From assembly GCA_021397845.1 (NCBI GenBank), contig CM038046.1:67474021-67538020 (forward strand): a stretch of 64,000 bases of DNA, in the 5' to 3' direction. This DNA is from Areca catechu. Its lineage: Eukaryota; Streptophyta; Magnoliopsida; Arecales; Arecaceae. The notes below the pieces were generated by a model. The model was given only the letters and a program-made list of their open reading frames with translations, did no database searches and was not told where the DNA came from. The position numbers and the translations under genes were made by a program. Of the stretch, positions 57,290-64,000 are shown piece by piece (within the stretch, counting starts at the first letter, position 1; each line of letters begins with the position of its first letter).

Positions 57290-57720
57290 TGTAGCCAACC
57301 TTGACAGGGCGTCCGCTCAGGAGTTCTATAGACGAGGTATGTGGAGGATTTCGAAAAATCTGAATCGAGGAATGAAGTTTTGTACCTTGTTTAAATATTT
57401 TGCCAGGGTCAGATCCCTCGCTTCAAACTCCCCTTTTACTTGGTTAACCACCAGTTAGGAGTCAGAGAAGACTCTGAGTCGGTCAATGCCCAGTTCGTTG
57501 GCGATTCGTAGCCCCATGAGAAGGGTTTCGTACTCTGCCTGATTGTTCGACACCTGAAATAAAAAATAAAATGCATATTCTAGGTTTTCCCCATCTGGGT
57601 TGTCCATGATCAATCCGGCCCCACAGCCTACGAGGTTGGACGCTCCGTCCATGTGGAGGGTCCAGGCTGGTTCGGCTTCATAGATGGCATCACCTTTTGG
57701 TACTTTGGCCATTCGAAGAG
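57290..57720 (-). pseudogene. pol: Second RNase H domain (archaeal type) of element F
   Basis: The minus-strand frame 57455-57712 reads WTLHMDGASNLVGCGAGLIM, NNQAEYETLLMGLRIANELG and LRVFSDS, the D-E-D pattern of the additional RNase H that Tat-lineage elements gained besides their own degenerate copy. A stop follows directly after FSDS (near 57455); the remainder to about 57290 is readable only with frame changes. Confidence 0.82.
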
Positions 57721-57729
57721 GCGTTGCTT

Positions 57730-58390
57730 GTCCCTATGTACACTCTGTAATGAAGTCAACAATTACCTGGGCCTTCATGGCTGATCGTGGCTGGAAAGAG
57801 ATGTCGAATTTACCTAGCTTGATAGCCCACTTGGCGAGCCGACCTGATGTATCCGAGCTCTGAAGGATTGCCTTTTGAAATTGGTCGGTCATCACCACAA
57901 TTGAATGTGCCTGGAAATACTATCGTAGCCTTTTAGCGAACGTGACCAAAGAATATATTAGTTTTTGTATCTTGGGGTATCTTGTTTCGGCATCGTGGAG
58001 GACTTTACTAATATAATAGATGGGCTCCTGCTGTCCGTCCTCTCTGACTCGCAAGAGGACGGTGCCGATCGCTTCATTCGACGTCGAAAGATAGAGCTAC
58101 AAAGGCTTCCCCTCCATCGGCTTGGCTTGCAACAGAGGGTTCTTCAAGTATTCCTTTAATGCTTCGAAAGCTGACCGACACTCATCAGTCCAAACAAAAC
58201 CCTCTGACTGGTGCAGGGTCTTGAAGAATGGCAGGGACTTTTCAATCGAAAGGGAAATAAAATAGTTGAGAAAGGCGATTCGACCGGTGAGCTCTTGCAC
58301 CTGCTTCTTATTGGTCAGGTGTGACATTGATTGGGACCTCACCAGCACGAATCTCGGCGCAAGCATGAATCTTGGAGCTGCGCAAATCAT
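57730..58390 (-). pseudogene. pol: RT C-terminus and native RNase H of element F
   Basis: 58097-58390 (minus) has QELTGRIAFLNYFIS, SLPFFKTLHQSEGFVWTDEC and FEALKEYLKNP, the thumb/connection of gypsy RT. Downstream (58096 to about 57740) the native RNase H connection can be read with stops (PIYYISKVLHD-like, AKWAIKLGKFDI-like). The catalytic YVDD part of RT is not in the window: the coding match fades near 58340, and element C begins at 58466. Confidence 0.85.
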
Positions 58391-58465
58391 GGAGCATATC
58401 TAGAAAAAATTTAGGATTTATCTTTTATTTGAAATTTGAATAAGGATTTGGTTGGTTAGGATTTA
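58391..58465. other. Short AT-rich junction between F and C
   Basis: These 75 bases no longer resemble RT. The five bases before C are ATTTA, the candidate target duplication whose partner is outside the window. Confidence 0.5.
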
Positions 58466-60241
58466 TGATGCAGAACGAAAGCTCTGATACCAAAATGATG
58501 CAGAATGAAAACTCTGATACTAAAAATGATGCAGAATGAATATGTGGAATGCGGAAGCAAATTAAAATTAATGTATTTTTTTTAATATATTTTCAGAAGT
58601 CGGCTTTGACTCAAAGGAAAGATAAACTAATGTTGAAAGAAACTAAGAAATTACAGAGAGCACAATTAAAAGGAGTGGATTATCAGAGTAACTCAGAAGT
58701 AAGATCGTTGGGGATTGAGAAACCCCCAGATCTAGGGTTTGCTCTGAGTTTCAACGAAACAGACAAAGTGAGAAGGGAAGGTTCTTGTTACCTAGCAGTG
58801 ATATCTCTCGTTGCTTCAATTGGAGGACACTCTCGAGCAGATTGTAGGATCCTTAGAGACGGGGTATCATCGCAATGGATCCTCGGATTGTAGTCCATTG
58901 GCAAGGTTGGCCTCCTTCTCGAACTTAGGATCTGGAAGAAGAAGAACAATTGAAGAACCAGAAACTCAAAGAAAGAAACTGACCTGAGGACTTAATGAAG
59001 ATTGTTGGATGTAGAAGTTCCGGAGATCTTGATACTGATCTGACTCTCCTTTGAACTGGCTCTGTAGTTGAAACAGTTGATCTGAACCTGGATGCTGGTG
59101 ACCGGCTTCGATGTGGAAGAGCGGGGCCATGGGATGAAGATGAAAAATTAGGGTTTGGTGGTGGTGGAGTAGAGATGGGTGGAATAAGCTAGGGTTTTGG
59201 GGTTGGAGATCTCACACCTCCTCAAGGTTCCTAGGGAACCCGGATTTACTCCCTCACGGAGCTCAACACCTGAATATAATTGCGGAAGAGAAAAACACAA
59301 AGTTGCTCACAAAGAAATTGTTTTCATTCATCATTTAATTCAAGAGTTACATAGAGTTGAATATATAGACATAAAAATGAAATATAATTTCATACACTTA
59401 CCATGTGGGACTAATAGGACTAACCCACACTTTAGGCATCAAATTCTCTTTCCAAGACTCCTTCCATGAGTGGGCAGCCCAAAAACATCAAGAAAACTTG
59501 AAAATCAGCTCCAAATGGCAGGTTATGGGGGTGTCTCCTAGTATCTCTCCATGAATCAAGGATTTTTCCTTCATGGTTTGGCTCTTTTGGATACCTCCTA
59601 GTCTTGCTCCACAAGTTTAGGTTTCTTCCTTTCATGGCTTTGGCACTTTAGGAAACTTTTGGGTGCCTCTTTGATTTTCTCCCCAAGACATGCTCTCTTC
59701 CCTTTTATAACTTGGATTTTTATGAAACATTGTGGGGCACCTCCTTGATCTTCTCTTCAAGAAAAATTCTTGCCATCTAGGCTTGGGTTTATCTGGAAAG
59801 AAGTTGGCTCCTCCTTGGATTGAGGTATCTTGATGGATTTCTCCCCCAAGTGGCGCACGAAAGAAGGGACCTGCTTTCTTGTGGTGTGGGGACCAAGGCA
59901 CACTGGATGGAGATGTGGCACCTCCTGGAATCTGGCGTGTGGCTGGGAGTGTGGCGCCCACATGCTTGGGCCTGGGAGAAAAAATTGGGCACCCTGGACC
60001 TTGACTTGATTTAAAAAAAATGGCACCAACCGGAGAAGACCTAGACCACTACTAGGACTTGTACTGAGTCAACATGACTCAACAAAATTTAAATTATAGG
60101 GAAATACAGACTCAAGACTAAAATTGAGTTTACCAAGTCAACCCTAATTACAGAACCAGAAAATCCTAATTCTTCGGGCAAGGTCAATCAGACATCTAGA
60201 TGGAGCCCTAAAGTCTTCTTCTGAGTCTGGTGCCCGCACAA
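58466..60241 (-). repeat. Element C 3' LTR
   Basis: Its outer end contains two degenerate internal copies of LTR-end plus primer binding site (GCTCTGATACCA, ACTCTGATACTA) before the LTR proper, and so do the visible 292 bases of the 5' LTR. It ends with the TGGTGCGGGCAC-type start, one base changed. Confidence 0.88.
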
Positions 60242-60993
60242 ATTCTCCCGGGGTGGGAGGAACTCGACCCTATCGAGTAAGGCTCAAGTTGGCTCTGGTA
60301 TCTCTCCAAAAGGTCTGGATCCAAATCTTGTAGTTCTTCTCGGGAGATCCAAGAGTCATCAGAGTCTGGCCTTCCTTGCCAGCGAACCGGGTATCTTTGG
60401 TATCCTCGATTATGAGTAGAGATAACCTGATCATCCAGGATCTTTTCAATTTGCTCTTTCCTCACAGGCCAGTTTGTTGGTGGACACACAGGATCGGGGT
60501 CACTCTCAATAACAGGATTAGGTTCAAAAGGCTCACTGGGAATCACAGCTGGCTCCCTGTTCTCTACTAGGTCTGTAATGTTGAAAGTAGAGCTATTGCC
60601 TAGTTCTGGAGGCAACTCGAGCATATAGGCATTGGATCCTACTCTCTTCACTACTCTAAATGGTCCAGCTCCTCTAGCATGTAACTTTCTAACGGTTCCC
60701 GGAGAAAACCGCTCAGGCCTTAACCTAATCATTACATAGTCTCTCTCAACAAAAGTTTTGACTCGTCTTTGAGAATCAGCCAACTTCTTATAAGTTTCAT
60801 TACTTAAAGTTATTTTGGCATGAATTTCTTTATGCAAGTCCTTTACATGCTATGCAAGTGCATCAAGAGACTTGTGTGTGTGGGCTAATAGTGAAATCAG
60901 ATCAATTTGTGTGAGAGGCTTGTATCCATGAACAATTTCAAAGGGACTCTAGCCTATAGACCTTTTGATTGAAACATTGAATGCAATTTCAGC
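60208..60993 (-). pseudogene. pol: Integrase tail and chromodomain of element C
   Basis: It begins at the shared junction (60993) and has the two stops shared with A and B. After them 209 codons are open (60208-60837): RLRPERFSPGTVRKLHARGA, NAYMLELPPELG, then a complete-looking chromodomain (ILDDQVISTHN, YQRYPVRWQGRPDSDDSW). The stop that A and B have before the chromodomain is a Trp codon here, making this the best-preserved chromodomain of the window. Confidence 0.85.
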
Positions 60994-61159
60994 CCTGGAC
61001 AAAATACAAATCCCAATTCCTGGTGCTCTCAATCAAACCAAAATCTGAGTCAAAGCCTAGTAAAGGGTCAAGAAAAACTAAACTAGACTGACGAAGCATT
61101 CCTAAAGAATGGACTTTATTCCAAAGGAATCCTAGGTCTAAATCTAACAAACTACGGCT

Positions 61160-62802
61160 CTCTAGGTTTGACCTTGGGTCGGAGGATGGCATGCAGAGCA
61201 TGAAAACTTATCATGGGTGCCTAGTAGGTGCCATAAGGTCTTCCAGAAGTAGGTGGCAAACCTAATAGGTTCTGACACGTGGTTCACTCTAAAGACTTCG
61301 ACAAAGTATACTTGGATGGAGTAAGATGCATTGGAAGTCCTAGAGAAAGGGAGGAAATATGAGGTGGAGTCTCAAATTACCTGTTGACTAAAGGTGGTGA
61401 CCTGATGGTTTGAATGGTGATCTATGAGTGTCAACAGATCATCCTTACGAAAGGAAAAGTTTGCTACTCCCAGGAATGGATCAAGAGATGGTTCGGGAAG
61501 TAGCCTAGGACATGTGATTGCAACAGTTAAAGTTTGTTCTCTAAGCAAATAATGATCCATTTTCTCAAGTACTGGATTGAAGAATGATTCATGGAAGGGC
61601 CTATGGATGATGACCTCAAGACTTGAAATTTGACATATGGGTGCGGAAAGGTATACTCTATAGAAGGGTAGGTCAGTCATGTGAAGGAAGGGGTCTGGGG
61701 TCATAAGGAGGACTTCTACAGGACTGGGTGAATCAATCCGCTCAAGACAAGGATGTTCAACTGAGATTACGGGAGAGACCTTAGTGGCTGGGCATGGGAC
61801 ATGGTCCAATTGTAAGAGGCTTGATTCAGTCATCCTAACGAGAGGATCTACCATAGGGTGGGCAAACTTAAACAGTTCAGTGCAAAGATCTTCAATTGGT
61901 ACTTAGGAAATGACTGTCATTAGAGGGTACGAACTGATAGCTCGGGCTAACACTATGAGTTCTTCCTGGGGATATTTGACTAAAGGAACCTGGTTCTCGC
62001 AAATCTCTTGAATTTCTGAACTAGGTCCTACCACTTGGTTGCTCTCCAAGGTCTCCTCAGGTAAGGAACCAATAGTATCGATGTCACATTCTCCAAGTTC
62101 TTCCCCCTCATATTCATCAACTAGACTCAAGCCAGCATCATATACTTCCTCGATGCCATCTTCAATGGGTTTCGGGTCAGTGGTAATCGGGTTAACTGAT
62201 TCTGGGCTTGTCATACCTAACCCTTCTTCCTTATTGGTATGCTTGGGTTCTCCCTCATTAATGTCATCCTTAGGATTCTTACCACTTAGCTGTGCACAAG
62301 CCAGTCCTATGCATGGGCACTGACTAGATTTATGGCCTCTTTCTCCACAAAACAAACATTCTTGCGATATAGGAACCTGGGTCACACTGGGTTTCAAGCT
62401 AGTAGAGTCCTTACTTGGGCATGGGTGTGGATCTAAATGGTTTGATCTAGAAGACTTGGGTTGTTGAGTGACTGGTCTAGAATATTGTAAGGACCTCTCA
62501 TAGACACGATCCACACTATAGATATCATGGTTAGGCTTCCTAAGGTTATGCTCGGGATCACGGTATAAGGTCCTCCTAGGCTCCTGGCATGGGTGAGGTT
62601 GGGGCCTATTAAATTTTGGATCAGGGGTCCAATTTTGATGTCTACGTTTCTCAAGTACTTGGACTCGATCCCTAAACTGGGCAACAGTATCAGTCATATC
62701 CTGACTCAATTTGTTCATACTTTTGGTAAGAGTTATAATCATGGCCTCTAAATCAGGTTGGGTTTGATCACGTTGGTAGGGTACTCCATTCCGGGTAGAG
62801 AT
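61160..62802 (-). pseudogene. gag: Gag of element C (zinc-knuckle type, no capsid domain)
   Basis: The frame is open at 61903-62802 but the usual ATG before STRNGVPYQ reads ATC, so the start is lost. It has the CCHC knuckle CLFCGERGHKSSQC (about 62310-62350) and the acidic YDAGLSLVDEYEGEE part. A TAA near 61903 (a CAA in G) interrupts it; 61372-61854 is open again, and the FATYFWKTLWHLLG tail typical of A is near 61210-61260. The capsid domain is missing, as in G. Confidence 0.8.
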
Positions 62803-62820
62803 GATAATGCAAGCAAACAC

Positions 62821-63693
62821 ACAGAATGTGACTAAACTAAAGAGACTACTGGCTCACTAGACCTAGAGTCCAAACTAGATGGCCAATCAGAGTGGCAAGC
62901 TAGCCTGTAGTAACTCGAGACTCAGCCAGGCAGGTGTAAGGGGAGTGTTAGGTCCCTAAATGCCAATCCTAGACACCAATCAGAGATTGGCTAGGTAGGC
63001 GGACAAGCACACAAGCCCTTCGGGATAGAATCCCTGAACCACCATTCTAGACACTGAGTACAAAGCACACACAGAGTAACTAGACAAACTGACTCAACAC
63101 TAGCCTAGACCCGACTTGTTGGTGTCCCTAGCCCACTAGGGCAAATTAAGTCTAATAAGTTTTAAAATTAGGCTTAGGATCGAATGAGTGGGTGGTGGTT
63201 TTGGGCTAAGGAGAGGTTATCAACTCCTCCCCTTATCTTAGATGCCCAATTGCCCTTAAGATGAATTAGGAGATGATCACTCAAAAAAAATTGTAATGCA
63301 GAAACACAGAAACAAAGTTGCTGTAATTTAACTCTCAAAAATTTTACGGAAACAAATAAATCACTATAAAATTATGTAAAATAACTTCAATTATACTGGT
63401 TCCAGCAAAGTAAAAATCATGCAATTTAGAGTTACTTTCACTGAGAAACAATTTCTGCAATAGGATAGTTACAGACTGAAAACAGAATGCTTCCCCCGTT
63501 TACAATTCCTGCTACGAAGTTGTAACCCAGCGGATCCCCTACACACCCTAGGAACACCCCGTGGAATGGGAAGAGGAGGCTTGAACCTCACTTCATTCCT
63601 AGGACCGGACATCCTGGGGAGTCTACTTCGAGCAGACAAAGTAAAAAAGAGAGATACTCAAAACATGCAAGCAAGTCAGAAACCCTAGACAAG
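62821..63693 (-). other. Leader of element C
   Basis: Non-coding, homologous to the A leader, with the shared module at about 62920-63060. Confidence 0.7.
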
Positions 63694-63705
63694 GCTCTGA
63701 TACCA
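63694..63705 (-). promoter_or_regulatory. Primer binding site of element C
   Basis: GCTCTGATACCA just inside the 5' LTR (starting 63709). Two degenerate copies lie inside the LTR at about 63724 and 63752. Confidence 0.88.
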
Positions 63706-63708
63706 AAA

Positions 63709-64000
63709 TGATGCAGAACGAAAGCTCTGATTCCAAATGATGCAGAACGAAAACTCTGATACTAAAAATGATGCAGAATGAATATGTGGAATGCGGAAGC
63801 AAATTAAAATTAATGTTTTTTTTTTTTGATATATTTTTAGAAGTCGGCTTTGACTCAAAGGAAAGATAAACTAATGTTGAAAGAAACTAAGAAATTACAG
63901 AGAGCACAATTAAAAGGAGTGGATTATTAGAGTAACTTAGAAGTAGGATCGCTGGGGATTGAGATACCCCCAGATCTAGGGTTTTCTCTGAGTTTCAACG
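63709..64000 (-). repeat. Element C 5' LTR (partial)
   Basis: It aligns with 58466-58757, including the two internal primer-site copies. Confidence 0.88.

Larger units (their letters stand above)
18240..58465 (-). mobile_element. Element F: Tat-lineage Ty3/gypsy retrotransposon, heavily interrupted
   Basis: On the minus strand the decayed pol (58390 to 55940) has a normal RT/RNase H tail, then a second RNase H-type domain, then integrase. This is the dual-RNase-H order of the Tat lineage. Downstream come two tandem repeat arrays, then an antisense (plus-strand) gene, then the putative 3' LTR at about 18240-19665. The antisense gene is split by D, K and G, yet its pieces join logically, which holds F together as one element. 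The 5' LTR, gag and first part of RT lie beyond element C, outside the window. Confidence 0.7.
58466..64000 (-). mobile_element. Element C: non-autonomous A-family element, 5' LTR continues outside window
   Basis: 3' LTR 58466-60241, integrase-tail/chromodomain remnant, gag, leader, primer binding site and the first 292 bases of the 5' LTR (63709-64000), all minus strand. It has the same pol deletion junction as A and B, but its gag is of the zinc-knuckle type as in G. Confidence 0.9.

Overview
The window is repeat-rich nuclear DNA of a flowering plant. I see no host gene, no rRNA or tRNA gene, and nothing bacterial. The evidence for a plant is the stack of plant-type LTR retrotransposons: Ty1/copia elements including a Sirevirus, Ty3/gypsy elements with chromodomains, a Tat-lineage gypsy element with an extra antisense gene, and primer binding sites matching plant initiator tRNA-Met (TGGTATCAGAGC). 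I cannot name the species.

Left part (1-18240). Element A (+, from before base 1 to 6723) and element B (-, 7046-13924, target duplication TAAGC) belong to one non-autonomous gypsy family. They keep gag and the integrase tail with its chromodomain but have lost protease, RT, RNase H and the integrase core. Both sit in an old Sirevirus-like LTR (6724-7045 plus 13925-14902). A decayed antisense-type gene of a Tat element follows (about 15444-16446), then a second Sirevirus-like LTR (17112-17893, -).

Central nest (about 18240-58465). A Tat-lineage gypsy element F on the minus strand (LTR about 18240-19665, decayed pol 55940-58390) carries an antisense gene on the plus strand. That gene has its own TATA box and two apparent introns. 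It is split by D, K and G. D (gypsy, 19887-48180) holds solo LTR E (20703-22376) and copia element H (23780-44166, duplication TATCC). H in turn holds Sirevirus J (27848-38267, duplication GAGTT). K (48942-49660, duplication CACAG) is a foldback solo LTR. G (50381-54321) is a truncated relative of A. Coding frames resume cleanly across the D and J insertions, so the order F, then D, then H, then J is well supported.

Right part (58466-64000). Element C (-), another member of the A family, lies in the RT of F and runs off the window.

How it works together. J and H encode complete sets of copia domains but are broken by stops and frameshifts. The A/B/C/G family and D cannot move alone and would need pol from an autonomous relative. 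The most unusual signals are in non-coding RNA regions: four hairpins in the H leader with one conserved 19-nt loop on unrelated but self-complementary stems; a leader module shared between copia element H and gypsy elements A and D; a U5 hairpin with a conserved loop in several LTR families; and 2-3 tandem primer binding sites in every A-family copy.
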